A stretch of 64,000 nucleotides of DNA. Origin: Bacillus xiamenensis (GTDB lineage: Bacteria; Bacillota; Bacilli; Bacillales; Bacillaceae). The DNA lies in NCBI RefSeq assembly GCF_000300535.1, contig NZ_AMSH01000008.1, positions 1 to 64,000 of the forward strand. Direction: 5' to 3'. The notes under the pieces were generated by a model that saw nothing but the letters and a program-made list of their open reading frames with translations, made no database searches and was not told the origin of the DNA. Both the position numbers and the translations under genes were made by a program. Positions 36,472-46,310 of this stretch are shown here, in pieces. Every line of letters starts with the position of its first letter. The stretch's first letter is position 1.

Positions 36472-36497
36472 ATACCCTCTCGTTGTATCATTCAAAC
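36472..36497 (-). promoter_or_regulatory. Sigma-B promoter of ytxGHJ
   Basis: Minus-strand GTTTGA (36492-36497) and GGGTAT (36472-36477), spacer 14, matching GTTTAA / GGGWAW. Confidence 0.85.
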
Positions 36498-36523
36498 ATC
36501 GCCTAGAATGACCGATTGAATAA

Positions 36524-36552
36524 TAATTCTACACTTATTCGCCGATTCCTGT
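36524..36552 (-). promoter_or_regulatory. Sigma-H promoter of ytxGHJ
   Basis: Minus-strand ACAGGAATC (36544-36552) and GTAGAATTA (36524-36532), spacer 11. The pair fits RNAGGAWWW and RNNGAATWW with one mismatch. B. subtilis ytxGHJ also has both forms. Confidence 0.8.
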
Positions 36553-36617
36553 CCACAGCGATCGAAAAAAAGCGGCACATCTTGACACATTTAGCCCCTT
36601 TGTCACATTTTATTCAA

Positions 36618-36654
36618 AATAAAAAAAGTGCCGATTGAAACGGCACTTTGATGT
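36618..36654 (-). terminator. Terminator of murC
   Basis: AAAGTGCCG / CGGCACTTT stem then TTTTATTTTG on the minus strand. Confidence 0.88.
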
Positions 36655-36662
36655 CGATACAT

Positions 36663-37961
36663 TTATACAGCAACTTTCTCATAAGCACGCAGATATTTTT
36701 GAATATCTCCTGCTCCCATAAAAATCAAAATCGCATTTTCATGCGCTTTCAGCACAGTTGTATCGTCTTCTTCGATCAATTGAGCTTGCGGAATTTTTTC
36801 TCTTAAATCTTCAATGCTGAGTTTCCCAATGTTTTCACGAGCTGAACCGAAAATATCACACAGATATACATAGTCCGCTTTCTTTAGGCTGTCAGCGAAT
36901 TCAGTTAAGAATTGCTGTGTACGTGTGAACGTATGCGGCTGGAAGACAGCGACAATATCACGGTCTGGATATTTCTGACGAGCTGCTTCAATCGTGACCT
37001 CAATTTCAGTTGGGTGATGCGCATAATCGTCAATTAAGACCTGCTCACCGACTACTTTTTCATTAAAGCGTCGTTTCACACCGCCAAATGTCGTTAAAGC
37101 ACCTTTAATGAGTTCTGCATCAATGGCTTCATAGTGACATAATGCAATCACAGCTAACGAGTTGAGAACGTTATGATTTCCATAGGCAGGAATGTAGAAG
37201 GTATCGTAAAACGTATTACGTACAAATACATCAAATGTGGTGCCTTCTGTATTTTTCACAACATTACGTGCTTGGAAATCATTTTCTTCATTGAATCCGT
37301 AGTACACAACAGGTACTTTTGCTTGAATCTTGAGCAGATGCTCATCGTCTCCGCAAGCGATAATGGCTTTTTTCACTTGAAGCGCCATGTTTTGAAACGC
37401 ATCAAACACATCATCGATATCCGAGAAATAATCAGGATGATCAAAATCAATATTTGTCATGATTGCATAGTCTGGGTGGTAGCTGAGGAAATGTCTGCGG
37501 TATTCGCATGCTTCAAATACAAAATACTCGCTGTTTTCTTTCCCCATTCCAGATCCATCACCGATTAAGTACGAGGTTGGCTTTGCCGATTGCATCACAT
37601 GTGCCAGCAGGCCTGTTGTCGATGTTTTACCATGAGCACCTGTAATCGCAACGTTTGTGAATGAATCCATGTATTCTCCAAGAAATTTATGATAACGAAT
37701 GACAGGTATCCCTTTAGAAAGGGCACGCTCGATTTCAGGGTGTGTATCTGGGAATGCATTACCTGCAATCACCGTCATCCCCGGCTGGATATTATCTGGG
37801 TTAAATGGAAGAATTTTGATATTTCGTTCTTCTAATGCTTTTTGAGTAAAGATGTATTTTTCGATATCCGATCCTTGGACAGTATATCCAGTATCATGAA
37901 GAATTTGGGCCAGCGGACTCATACCTGTCCCTTTTATTCCAACAAAATGATAAACAGTCAT
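36663..37961 (-). CDS. murC: UDP-N-acetylmuramate--L-alanine ligase MurC
   Basis: Adds the first amino acid, L-Ala, to the peptidoglycan precursor UDP-MurNAc. The 432-residue Mur ligase has the N-terminal Rossmann [12 protein letters not shown], the ATP loop [11 protein letters not shown] (about 108-118), EACEYRRHF, and YAHHPTEI in the third domain. Length matches B. subtilis MurC (432). TGGAGGT precedes the ATG. Located between sftA and ytxG as in B. subtilis, outside the dcw cluster. Confidence 0.97.
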   Translation of the reverse strand: MTVYHFVGIKGTGMSPLAQILHDTGYTVQGSDIEKYIFTQKALEERNIKILPFNPDNIQPGMTVIAGNAFPDTHPEIERALSKGIPVIRYHKFLGEYMDSFTNVAITGAHGKTSTTGLLAHVMQSAKPTSYLIGDGSGMGKENSEYFVFEACEYRRHFLSYHPDYAIMTNIDFDHPDYFSDIDDVFDAFQNMALQVKKAIIACGDDEHLLKIQAKVPVVYYGFNEENDFQARNVVKNTEGTTFDVFVRNTFYDTFYIPAYGNHNVLNSLAVIALCHYEAIDAELIKGALTTFGGVKRRFNEKVVGEQVLIDDYAHHPTEIEVTIEAARQKYPDRDIVAVFQPHTFTRTQQFLTEFADSLKKADYVYLCDIFGSARENIGKLSIEDLREKIPQAQLIEEDDTTVLKAHENAILIFMGAGDIQKYLRAYEKVAV

Positions 37962-38262
37962 AATTGTACCTCCAACAAACGTCTATCTGACTTACAGTAT
38001 ATGACGCTCATTTCAATTTGCAACTTGTGATTTTTGTCTCTAGCTGATCACAGATCGCAGCTCCAAATAAAGATTTTTTCCGATCTTCCTATTCTAATCA
38101 ATATTAACTATGATTAGTATCCGACAACTTTCCCATTTCTAACACCTGTTTTCGCTTATTTCACTTGAAAAGCGGTTAGACAGGCATGCAAAAAGCGTCC
38201 AATTCCAAAATTGCACCTATGTGCTATCATACCATGTTTATCAAAAAAATGAAGTGGTTTGT
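37962..38262. other. Intergenic region between murC and sftA
   Basis: 301 AT-rich bases on the upstream side of murC. No clear promoter pair, palindrome or terminator was recognised; sftA (upstream on the same strand) shows no obvious hairpin terminator here. Confidence 0.4.
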
Positions 38263-40998
38263 TTAGATCAATTGTTCTAAGTCACTTAGTGTCATGAGGA
38301 CTTCTCTTGGCTTACTGCCTTTTGCGCCAGAGATCATTCCTTCACGTTCCATCATGTCAATCAATCTCGCTGCACGATTGTAGCCAATTCTAAATCTTCT
38401 TTGCAAACTGGATGTACTGGCACTATTTTGCTCGATGGCAAACCGGCACGCATCCATAAACAATTCGTCTTCGTCTGTAATGGCAGAGCCTTGGAGCATT
38501 AATTCCTCCTGTTCAAAAAGGAACACGGGCTTGCGCTGTTTTCTTACATGCGCTACAACTTCATCAATCTCTCGGTCTGATACAAAGTTCCCTTGCAGCC
38601 TCGTCGGCTTGCCTGAGCCATTTTCTAAGAAGAGCATGTCTCCTTTGCCGAGAAGCTTTTCTGCACCTGCCATGTCAATAATGGTTCTTGAATCGACTTG
38701 ACTAGAAACAGAAAACGCAATTCTTGTTGGGATGTTCGCTTTAATGAGTCCAGTGATGACATCAACTGACGGTCTTTGGGTCGCAATGAGTAAATGGATG
38801 CCGCAGGCTCTTGCTTTTTGTGCAATCCGGCAAATGCTTTCTTCGACTTCATTTGGTGCAACCATCATTAAATCAGCCAGCTCATCAATGACAACGACGA
38901 GATACGGCAGCTTTTCACCCATTTGTTTTTCTTTTACCAGTTCATTAAATCGTTTGATTTCTCTCACACCGGAGTGTGCAAACAGTTCGTAGCGTCTTTC
39001 CATTTCATCTACTACCCATTTCAGAGCAGCTGTCGCTGTCTTGGCATCGGTAATGACTGGGCTCACAAGATGCGGAATGTGATTATAAGGCGCTAGTTCA
39101 ACCATTTTAGGGTCGATTAAGAGCATTTTCACTTCATCTGGTGAGGCTTTAAACATTAAGCTCACTAAAATGGTATTTATACAGACACTTTTTCCAGAAC
39201 CTGTTGCTCCCGCAATTAAGCCGTGCGGCATTTTTTGCAAATCAACGACAACTGGCTGACCTGAAATATCTAATCCGAGCGCTGCTGTTAATGGAGATGG
39301 ATTGTCTCTAAATGCACTGCTTCTGATCATTTCTCTTAGGAAGACCATTTTGCTGTGCAGGTTCGGCACTTCGATACCGATCGTGTTCTTTCCTGGAATC
39401 GGTGCTTCGATTCGAATATCCTTTGCAGACAAACTAAGTTTAATATCATCTGACAGGTTTGTAATTTTGTTTACTTTCACACCTGGTTCAGGATGCACTT
39501 CAAATCTTGTGACAGACGGGCCTTGTGTGACATGAACCACACTTGCTCTGACATTGAAATTTTTCAGCGTTGCATTGAGCAGTTCTGCCCGTTCTTTTAC
39601 CCATGTTCCGTCCTCTTCTTTTTGAGCTGGCGGTACGTCTAGAAGGGCTAGGCTTGGAAAAACATATCCATGTGCATCTGCGGTTTTCTTCTGCCCTTGC
39701 ACGCGCTGGTCACTTTTTAGCATCATGACGTTAAAAGGAACAGTGGAGGTTTGACCGCTTGAGCGCCTTGGTTCTGGTGATGATTGCTTTGGTACTTCAC
39801 GCTTATCTTCATGCGTTTGTTCCTGCTGCTCTCTTTGATTTATGGCGATGCCAGCCTGTTCAGAGGCAGTCAGTTCATCTGTTACTTGTTCTGCCGGCAG
39901 GATTTCATCCTCATCTGCGATCTCATCTTCTGCCATAGCATGACCTTCTTGCACATCCTGTATGATCATTGGCTCAGCTTCTTCAAATTCTGCTGCTATA
40001 GCGTCTTCTTGTTTATCTTCTAGTGAAGATGTCTCTGCATCCTCCATAGCTATATCTTCTACTACCGCAGTTTCTTCTACTGGGCTGTCTATTTCCATTT
40101 CAATCGCTGACGGTGTGTTTTCAGCTGTTTCAAATGTGAATGTTTCTTTTCCCTCCGCATCACCTTCAAGCGGATTCAGCTCGTCTTTTTCTTCTTGTTT
40201 GACGGTGACGAACTGTTCTTGCCCCATCTCTACCGACTCTTCGTATGCTTCAGCTTGCTCCATATGTAAGAATGCTTCCTGATCGTCTTCGGCCTGTGAC
40301 AAAGCTTGCTCTTGATCCTCTGTCTCACTAAAAGGCTCGTCATATAAACGTTCCATCGTTGATTGAACGTGATCTTGATAAGCGAGTTCCTCTTGCAAAG
40401 TATGCGGCGTCGTGACAGATTGTTTCTCTACTTTTTCTTCTGTTGGAGCTGACACCAAGTCTTCCATACGTTGTTCTTTTCGTATAGACGGGATGTTCAT
40501 TTGCTGTCTCACATTCCGCTCACGCTCTGCCTCTTCTGACAGCAGTGTGACACGCTGTGACGTTTCTTCTGCTGACTTCATTTGAACAGAGGCAGCTTCT
40601 CCTTTGGCTTCTGTGCGTTTTGGACGCATATCCTGATGGTAGCCATAGATGGGTGAAGGGATTTGCTCTGGTTTAAATGGCTTTTTGTTGAGATCAGGCT
40701 GCACCGTTTGTTTTGGCTGATTGGTCGTCTGCTTTGCCTTTGGCCGGCTCTGACGCGGGCGCCTTCTTTCCTGCTGCTTCGCTCCCTCACGCGCAGGTTC
40801 ATCTGGAACAAGAGGAAAGCGGAAGTTCCCTTTTGGATATTCATAATACACTTTTGTATCTTCAATTTTTTTATATTCTTTATTTTGTTCAAAAGCTGAC
40901 TGCTTTGGCGCAGCCGGACCTGCTTCCGGTCTCTCAGCTTTTTCTTCTTTTTTTTCTTCTCCTAAAAACACACTGAAAAATTTATCTAACCAACTCAT
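38263..40998 (-). CDS. sftA: Septum-associated DNA translocase SftA (YtpT)
   Basis: FtsK/SpoIIIE-family ATPase that moves chromosomal DNA away from the closing septum. Unlike SpoIIIE it is soluble: the 911-residue protein has no transmembrane segment. The N-terminus starts MSWLDKFFSVFLGEEKKEE, then come about 400 poorly conserved residues very rich in Glu, Asp and Gln. The motor domain has LIAGATGSGKSVCIN (Walker A) and VVIDELADLMM (Walker B). The C-terminal gamma winged helix (SSTSSLQRRFRIGYNRAARL) reads DNA polarity. It is somewhat shorter than B. subtilis SftA (952), the difference lying in the acidic linker. Start is one of two adjacent ATGs. Confidence 0.95.
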   Translation of the reverse strand: MSWLDKFFSVFLGEEKKEEKAERPEAGPAAPKQSAFEQNKEYKKIEDTKVYYEYPKGNFRFPLVPDEPAREGAKQQERRRPRQSRPKAKQTTNQPKQTVQPDLNKKPFKPEQIPSPIYGYHQDMRPKRTEAKGEAASVQMKSAEETSQRVTLLSEEAERERNVRQQMNIPSIRKEQRMEDLVSAPTEEKVEKQSVTTPHTLQEELAYQDHVQSTMERLYDEPFSETEDQEQALSQAEDDQEAFLHMEQAEAYEESVEMGQEQFVTVKQEEKDELNPLEGDAEGKETFTFETAENTPSAIEMEIDSPVEETAVVEDIAMEDAETSSLEDKQEDAIAAEFEEAEPMIIQDVQEGHAMAEDEIADEDEILPAEQVTDELTASEQAGIAINQREQQEQTHEDKREVPKQSSPEPRRSSGQTSTVPFNVMMLKSDQRVQGQKKTADAHGYVFPSLALLDVPPAQKEEDGTWVKERAELLNATLKNFNVRASVVHVTQGPSVTRFEVHPEPGVKVNKITNLSDDIKLSLSAKDIRIEAPIPGKNTIGIEVPNLHSKMVFLREMIRSSAFRDNPSPLTAALGLDISGQPVVVDLQKMPHGLIAGATGSGKSVCINTILVSLMFKASPDEVKMLLIDPKMVELAPYNHIPHLVSPVITDAKTATAALKWVVDEMERRYELFAHSGVREIKRFNELVKEKQMGEKLPYLVVVIDELADLMMVAPNEVEESICRIAQKARACGIHLLIATQRPSVDVITGLIKANIPTRIAFSVSSQVDSRTIIDMAGAEKLLGKGDMLFLENGSGKPTRLQGNFVSDREIDEVVAHVRKQRKPVFLFEQEELMLQGSAITDEDELFMDACRFAIEQNSASTSSLQRRFRIGYNRAARLIDMMEREGMISGAKGSKPREVLMTLSDLEQLI

Positions 40999-41118
40999 CA
41001 TTTATCACTCACTTTAACTCCCCTTACGTTTTCTTGGGCGATTTTTAGTATACCATTGCTTTTTCATGCAGAAAAGCAAGAAAAGTGCCACTCCTTGCTG
41101 TTCGTGCTGTATGGAGAT

Positions 41119-41156
41119 GAAAAAAAGTCACTAAGTACGTACTTAGTGACTTTTGG
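41119..41156 (-). terminator. Terminator of the ytpP-ytpQ-ytpR operon
   Basis: Perfect 32-base palindrome with arms AAAAGTCACTAAGTAC and GTACTTAGTGACTTTT (41123-41154), then more T on the minus strand. Confidence 0.85.
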
Positions 41157-41196
41157 TATAACACATTCTTCGCTCATATGTGCCCGTTTATGGGAG

Positions 41197-41802
41197 TTAA
41201 ACTTCAAAGGGTTCGCCGGCTTGGCGGCTGCCTTCTAGTACAAGAATTCCTTTTTCAGCAGGCGCATTTGGAATGTCTAATTCTTTTGCTGAACAAATCA
41301 TTCCGCTTGAAGGGACACCTCTTAGTTCAGCATCTTTGATGACCAAACCGCTAGGCATCACTGCGCCGACCTTTGCAACCACGACATATTGACCTTGGTC
41401 GACGTTTGGTGCACCGCAAACGATTTGTAATGTTTCATCGCCAACATCGACTTGGCAAATATTTAATTTATCTGCATTCGGATGTTTTTCCTTTTCCTTC
41501 ACATAGCCCACAACAAACTTTGGTGATAGATCGACAGTTAATGTTTCACTGACACCGTTGCGGTTTAAAATTTCATTGATATCTTGAACAAGTGTTTCAG
41601 AAAGCGGAACAGATCCGTTTTCTTCAATTTTCATGTAAGTAGATGCGTTGAAGATATTAAAGCCTGTTGTTTCTTTTGTTTCTTGATTGAAAATTCTTAC
41701 GACATCTCCAAACGTCTCATGACCTACTTCTTCTCTTGTGACATCTTTCAATGAAATAAGGAGTGTGTCGCCTACACCTTCTGCATTATAAAAAACATTC
41801 AT
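41197..41802 (-). CDS. ytpR: tRNA-binding-domain protein YtpR
   Basis: A 201-residue protein with a C-terminal tRNA-binding OB-fold of the EMAP/Trbp111 type ([46 protein letters not shown]). It is like the N-terminal part of PheT but free-standing. The first 90 residues form a YtpR-specific domain. It ends the ytp operon, 17 bases after ytpQ. Probably binds structured RNA; target unknown. Confidence 0.92.
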   Translation of the reverse strand: MNVFYNAEGVGDTLLISLKDVTREEVGHETFGDVVRIFNQETKETTGFNIFNASTYMKIEENGSVPLSETLVQDINEILNRNGVSETLTVDLSPKFVVGYVKEKEKHPNADKLNICQVDVGDETLQIVCGAPNVDQGQYVVVAKVGAVMPSGLVIKDAELRGVPSSGMICSAKELDIPNAPAEKGILVLEGSRQAGEPFEV

Positions 41803-41818
41803 TCGTCAAAATTCCCTT

Positions 41819-42631
41819 CTACTGCTGTTTTGGTCTGCTTTTTGCAAGAATAAAGATCGGTTCAAGCTTGCCCTCGTCATATAAAAATGACAATGCGGTA
41901 ATTGGGACTGTGCCGCTAGCGAAGAAGCTCATCGACATTTGTCCTAAAATATCATAGCCTGATTCGTTGCGAACATCTGCAATGATGAACACATCCTGAT
42001 GGGGAACAGAAATGGCCATCTGCCCCTCTATTTTTTGCGCATATTCTTGTAAAATTGATTCATTTAGTATTCTGCTTGCATCGTACCCGTCATTTGCACG
42101 GAAGAAATAAAAACGGTTGCCAGCAACTTCATCCATTTTCACTACCGTTTCAAGCGAGCGGACGTTGAAGCTTGCGGTTTCCCTGATTCGCTCTTTTGTC
42201 CAGTTTTCCTTTTGAAGCATCTTCTCGTCAATTAATCTGTAGGTGCTCCCAAGGTCAAGTGCATAGTAGATTCTTGTTTCAGCTGTATGCTCATCAAAAA
42301 CGAGCGGCGTCTCATCACTTGATGTCTCTGGAAAGGAGGTTGAACGAATGACCGGATAAATCTGCTTCTCTTTGCCTGTTATGTGCTGCGCTTCGCCTTT
42401 CATTGCACTTAGTGCCTCTTTCACATAATAGACGATCTCATCCAGGGTTTCATCAGGCTTTACTTCCCACTTCGCAATAATCGGCGGAAGCTCAAGTGTG
42501 ATGCCTTTCCCTGTTTGTTTATCTTCAATACGAAGCGTATCTTTTTCCCGGTCAAACTGGTGTGTCCAGCTGTCACTCGTCAGACGGCTTTTCAATTGAT
42601 TGGCAAGCTGTCTGGATGTCATTTTTGCCAT
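41819..42631 (-). CDS. ytpQ: DUF1444 protein YtpQ
   Basis: A 270-residue cytosolic protein of the UPF0354/DUF1444 family, with [15 protein letters not shown] at the start, [13 protein letters not shown] mid-protein and a C-terminal ILAKSRPKQ. No enzymatic motif is known. It lies between ytpP and ytpR in an operon with close spacing (18 and 16 bases). A reading frame and family assignment are secure; function unknown. Confidence 0.9.
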   Translation of the reverse strand: MAKMTSRQLANQLKSRLTSDSWTHQFDREKDTLRIEDKQTGKGITLELPPIIAKWEVKPDETLDEIVYYVKEALSAMKGEAQHITGKEKQIYPVIRSTSFPETSSDETPLVFDEHTAETRIYYALDLGSTYRLIDEKMLQKENWTKERIRETASFNVRSLETVVKMDEVAGNRFYFFRANDGYDASRILNESILQEYAQKIEGQMAISVPHQDVFIIADVRNESGYDILGQMSMSFFASGTVPITALSFLYDEGKLEPIFILAKSRPKQQ

Positions 42632-42649
42632 AATAAGACTCTCCTTTTG

Positions 42650-42970
42650 TTATTTAGAAAGAGAATCTGTTAAAAATGCTTCAATCTCTTCCTTTGTCTT
42701 ACGATCTTTGCTGACAAAACGGTTGATCTCTTTTCCGTTTTTAAAAACTAAAAAGCTTGGAATGCCGTAAATGTCCCACTCTGCACAAGTGTCGATGAAC
42801 TGATCTCTATCCACATAGAAGTATTCAAATTCTGGATAGTTTGCTTCAAGCTCTGGCAAAAACGGCTCAATAAATGTGCAGTCCGGGCACCAGTCAGCTG
42901 AAAATAGTAATACGGTTAAGTCTTCTTGAATCACTTTTTGTAATTCTTCGTTTGATTCAATTTTTTTCAT
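42650..42970 (-). CDS. ytpP: Thioredoxin-like protein YtpP
   Basis: A 106-residue thioredoxin-fold protein with active-site motif [13 protein letters not shown] (CPDC rather than CGPC) and the cis-Pro at YGIPSFLVF. Probably a specialised disulfide reductase or a bacillithiol/thiol-specific redoxin. GGAGG precedes the ATG. Its start overlaps the end of the upstream EIIC-like permease gene by 14 bases, so the two are co-translated, and ytpQ follows 18 bases later. Confidence 0.9.
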   Translation of the reverse strand: MKKIESNEELQKVIQEDLTVLLFSADWCPDCTFIEPFLPELEANYPEFEYFYVDRDQFIDTCAEWDIYGIPSFLVFKNGKEINRFVSKDRKTKEEIEAFLTDSLSK

Positions 42971-43985
42971 GTTTGATTCCTCCAGTTTGTATGGTTAAAT
43001 CTCCAAATTGTATATAGCCTTTCTTTCTCATCCATTCTGATACTACCAAACTAATCACTGCCGGGCCAACGATATGCAAGAGTGCAATCGCGAGGAAAAC
43101 GGATGGATGAAACCCCATGACTGTCAGTGTCATGAGCTGACCGACAAGACCGCTCGTTCCCATCCCCGCTCCTGCCGCATTATTGACCATCCCAAAGCCA
43201 ATAATACCAATTGGCGCAAGAATCAGGCCCGCAATGGTCGGCGGAATGAGAATGAGGGGATTTTTCACAATGTTCGGCAGCTGTAGTTTTGACGTCCCAA
43301 TACCAACAGCAACAAGACCGCCAAAGCGATTTTCTCTAAAACCTGCAGCGGCAAAACCGACCATCTGCGCGCAGCAGCCAATCGTTGCAGCACCGGCCGC
43401 TGTCCCGGTCAAATCAAGCATCAGCGCAAGCGCAGCACTTGAAATCGGTGAGCTGAGCGCAAGTCCAACAATGGTTGCGACCAGCATGCCCATCATCAGT
43501 GGACTTTGGTCAGTCCCCCATACGATGAGCCTGCCTAGCCCTGTCATCACCGCCTGAATCCCAGGGCCGATGAAAGCAGCGGTGAGAAAGCCTGTCATAA
43601 TGGTCACAAGCGGCGTTAAAATAATATCAATTCTCGTCTCACCACTAACAAGTTTGCCTAATTCTACACCAATGAGAGCAGCCACAAAACTTCCAGCAGG
43701 TCCCCCAAGCTCTGCTCCAGCGGCACCTGAGACAACACTTGCAAAAATGATCAAAGGAGACGCATTTAAGCGATAGGCAACGGCTACACCGATTGCCGGT
43801 CCCATGAGCCCCATGGCAAGCGTTCCCATTTTGATGATAAGCGGCAGTGATAACAGACCGCCTGCTGTTTTTAAGATCAGCCCTACCACTAATGTAGCAA
43901 ATAGACCTAAAGCCATATAAGAGAGTGCATCAATAAAATACACCTTTGGCGAAAGGGAAAGACCCTTTCTTTTCAAATAAGTCAT
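42957..43985 (-). CDS. EIIC-like membrane transporter (PTS_EIIC_2 family)
   Basis: Polytopic membrane protein of 342 residues with eight to ten hydrophobic segments and many Gly/Ala/Pro. The features [31 protein letters not shown] and [16 protein letters not shown] place it with the orphan EIIC-like family (PF13303). Such proteins lack partner EIIA/EIIB domains, and none is encoded nearby. The ATG at 43985 is preferred over a TTG one codon upstream. First gene of the ytpP-Q-R operon here, a position where I know of no equivalent in B. subtilis 168. Substrate unknown. Confidence 0.78.
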   Translation of the reverse strand: MTYLKRKGLSLSPKVYFIDALSYMALGLFATLVVGLILKTAGGLLSLPLIIKMGTLAMGLMGPAIGVAVAYRLNASPLIIFASVVSGAAGAELGGPAGSFVAALIGVELGKLVSGETRIDIILTPLVTIMTGFLTAAFIGPGIQAVMTGLGRLIVWGTDQSPLMMGMLVATIVGLALSSPISSAALALMLDLTGTAAGAATIGCCAQMVGFAAAGFRENRFGGLVAVGIGTSKLQLPNIVKNPLILIPPTIAGLILAPIGIIGFGMVNNAAGAGMGTSGLVGQLMTLTVMGFHPSVFLAIALLHIVGPAVISLVVSEWMRKKGYIQFGDLTIQTGGIKHEKN

Positions 43986-44185
43986 CAATGTCGTCTTCCT
44001 GCCTTCTCATAGGAAAGACGAAGATGCCTGTCCTTCCTATTATATGTAGTATTCTTACGATGAAAAATAGTCTCTACCATGAATATCATAATCATATTTT
44101 TTTTGCTTTATCAAGCACTTCTTGTGTAACATGAAAAGAAACAGGGCAAACCTTTACTAAGTTTGTGCACAAGGAGGAGATCGTT

Positions 44186-44632
44186 ATGCAATTAACGGTT
44201 TATTTAGCTGGAGAAATACATAGCCAGTGGCGTGATGAAATCAAGGAGAAAAGCCAATCGTTAAAGTTACCAGTGACATTTGTGGGCCCAATGGAGAATC
44301 ATGACCGCTCGGATCACATCGGGGAAGATATTTTAGGTGAGCAGCCAGATGCCATTTTTAAAGACGATGCGGCTTCTGATTTGAACAATTTCCGGACCGA
44401 AATTTTATTGAATAAAGCGGACGTCGTCATTGCGCGGTTTGGTGAGAAATATAAACAGTGGAACACTGCAATGGATGCTTCTTCCGCCATCGCTAAAGGA
44501 AAACCTCTTATTTTGATTCGCCCTAAGGAATTACACCATCCATTAAAAGAACTATCCAACAAAGCAAATGTTACTGTGGAAACAGTCAATCAAGCCATTA
44601 AGGCGTTATCATACGTGTTTGAACAGGAATAG
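44186..44632 (+). CDS. ytoQ: YtoQ family protein
   Basis: A 148-residue cytosolic protein with MQLTVYLAGEIHSQWRDEI at the start, GPMENHDRSDHIGE, and VIARFGEKYKQWNTAMDAS. The pattern resembles nucleoside 2-deoxyribosyltransferase-like folds (a catalytic-looking Glu/Asp pair and a terminal YVFEQE), but no activity is established. The ATG at 44186 sits behind AAGGAGGAG and gives the B. subtilis YtoQ length; earlier in-frame codons run through the ribosome binding site. Confidence 0.88.
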   Translation: MQLTVYLAGEIHSQWRDEIKEKSQSLKLPVTFVGPMENHDRSDHIGEDILGEQPDAIFKDDAASDLNNFRTEILLNKADVVIARFGEKYKQWNTAMDASSAIAKGKPLILIRPKELHHPLKELSNKANVTVETVNQAIKALSYVFEQE

Positions 44633-44633
44633 G

Positions 44634-44676
44634 AAAAAAGGCCGCTCTCATGAAAAGGGCAGCCTTTTCTTATTTT
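44634..44676. terminator. Terminator between ytoQ and ytoP
   Basis: AAAAAAGGC / GCCTTTTCTT imperfect stem with A and T runs on both sides, between convergent genes. Confidence 0.75.
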
Positions 44677-45750
44677 TTACACCTGTTGATAAATCGAATC
44701 CACCGTGCTTTGATCACAGTTTTTGACAAGTTGGACAATTAATTCTTTTGCGGCAGCATAATCATCTACATGCAAGACAGAATGACTTGTATGAATGTAA
44801 CGCGCGCACACACCAATCACAGCAGACGGTACACCTTGGTTCGAAATGTGAACACGTCCAGCATCCGTTCCGCCCGGCGATACAAAGTATTGATATGGGA
44901 TATTGTTTGTTTCAGCTGTATCGAGAACAAAGTCTTTCATGCCCCGGTGCGTAATCATCGTTCGATCAACAATACGAAGAAGTGCACCTTTTCCAAGCTG
45001 GCCGAATTGTGTGTGATCACCCGTCACATCATTTGCAGGGCTTGCATCTAAAGCAAAAAATAGATCAGGCTGAATCATATTCGCTGCTACCGCTGCCCCT
45101 CTTAGCCCTACTTCCTCTTGAACTGTTGCACCTGAATACAGCTGACATGAAAGGGTTTCGTCTTTTAATTCTTTTAATAATTCAATGGCAAGTCCGCACC
45201 CGTAGCGGTTATCCCAAGCCTTGGCTAAAATCTTTTTAGGATTGGCCATTGGGGTAAAGACCGTCGCAGGAACGATTTGCTGTCCTGGGCGAACGCCAAG
45301 CTCTTTCGCCTCTTCCTCACTATCTGCACCAATATCAATCAGCATATCTGACGGCTTCACTGGTCTATTTTTTTGTTCTGGTGTCAGAAGGTGGGGAGGT
45401 GTGCTTGACACGACACCAGGGATTGGTCCGTGATCGGTATGTACATCCACACGCTGCGCGAGCATCACTTGACTCCACCAGCCGCCAAGTGTTTGAAAAC
45501 GAATCATCCCGTTTTTCGTAATTGATGAGACCATGAAGCCGACTTCATCCATATGACCAGCCACCATGATTTTCGGTCCCTTTTCCGAACCCTTACGTAC
45601 GCCAAACACCCCGCCAAGGCGGTCCTGTATGAGCTCATCGGAATATTTCTCAAGTTCTTTTTTCATAAAAGCACGCACATGGTGCTCATTACCTGGAGTT
45701 CCCTGTAATTCTGTTAAATTTCGGAAAAGCGACAATGTTTCGTTGTTCAT
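44677..45750 (-). CDS. ytoP: M42-family aminopeptidase YtoP
   Basis: Cytosolic di-zinc aminopeptidase of the glutamyl-aminopeptidase/endoglucanase (M42) family. The 357-residue protein has [10 protein letters not shown] (metal-bound His and Asp), [17 protein letters not shown] (bridging Asp), [12 protein letters not shown] (catalytic and metal Glu), [11 protein letters not shown] (Asp) and a late [10 protein letters not shown] (His). All expected ligands are present. Likely forms a large tetrahedral oligomer digesting short peptides. Conserved position next to ytoQ and ytzB. Confidence 0.92.
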   Translation of the reverse strand: MNNETLSLFRNLTELQGTPGNEHHVRAFMKKELEKYSDELIQDRLGGVFGVRKGSEKGPKIMVAGHMDEVGFMVSSITKNGMIRFQTLGGWWSQVMLAQRVDVHTDHGPIPGVVSSTPPHLLTPEQKNRPVKPSDMLIDIGADSEEEAKELGVRPGQQIVPATVFTPMANPKKILAKAWDNRYGCGLAIELLKELKDETLSCQLYSGATVQEEVGLRGAAVAANMIQPDLFFALDASPANDVTGDHTQFGQLGKGALLRIVDRTMITHRGMKDFVLDTAETNNIPYQYFVSPGGTDAGRVHISNQGVPSAVIGVCARYIHTSHSVLHVDDYAAAKELIVQLVKNCDQSTVDSIYQQV

Positions 45751-45948
45751 TCGACAGTTACCCTCGTTTCTATGTAATGACCATATAAATTCCTATAAAC
45801 ATACACTCCCTTTATACTATAAGAATTCTTTCGGTTTTCCAAGTATCTCTCCAGAAATTTTGAATATGCTTTCAAGTATTCGGATTTCTTAACATCACAG
45901 GACAAGTTTTGTATAATGGAAAAAACAGCAATACGGAGGTGCAGCACG

Positions 45949-46263
45949 TTGAAGTTAAAACATGTTCTGATTGGTGCAAGTATTGGCGTAGCCGCTGCAA
46001 TTGTTGCCAAAAAAATCTTTTTCCCTGCGTACATCTCGTCTGAAAAAGCATTGAAAATTGTAAAATCTGCTTTTAAACAACGCGGCCCGATTGATGGCTC
46101 TTGGATTTACACTGTACCAGAACCTTATACCGTAAACGGTGAAACAATTGATGTGTACAAATCTGGCATTACACGCTCTGCCTTTGGCGAGCTTGAACAG
46201 TACGAAGTCATGATTGATGCAAAAACAGGTATGATTGTTGATGTCATTGATTCTGTTGCTTAA
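45949..46263 (+). CDS. ytzB: PepSY-domain membrane protein YtzB
   Basis: A 104-residue protein with an N-terminal hydrophobic anchor (LIGASIGVAAAIVAKKIFF) and a PepSY-type domain (SSEKALKIVKSAF, EVMIDAKTGMIVDVIDS). It is predicted to sit outside the membrane, possibly restraining a protease. The start is TTG at 45949 with GGAGGTG 7 bases away, which gives the B. subtilis length; an ATG 11 codons upstream overlaps the ribosome binding site. Convergent with malS. Confidence 0.85.
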   Translation: MKLKHVLIGASIGVAAAIVAKKIFFPAYISSEKALKIVKSAFKQRGPIDGSWIYTVPEPYTVNGETIDVYKSGITRSAFGELEQYEVMIDAKTGMIVDVIDSVA

Positions 46264-46267
46264 ATAA

Positions 46268-46310
46268 GAAAGCTTCGCAAAGACGTGTCCTTGCGAAGCC
46301 TTTTTTATAC
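46268..46310. terminator. Terminator between ytzB and malS
   Basis: GCTTCGCAA / TTGCGAAGC stem followed by CTTTTTTATAC on plus and TTTCTTA on minus. Confidence 0.85.

Noticed and set aside
37173-37568. 131-codon open frame opposite murC
   Set aside because: Lies wholly inside murC on the other strand, with no start signals or protein-like pattern.
39962-40282. Long open frame opposite sftA rich in Ser
   Set aside because: It is the complement of the Glu/Asp-rich linker of sftA, which gives Ser/Ala/Ile-rich shadow frames; no ribosome binding site.
41123-41154. Perfect 32-base palindrome as an operator
   Set aside because: It lies just after the ytpR stop, with a T run on the minus strand, so it is a terminator.
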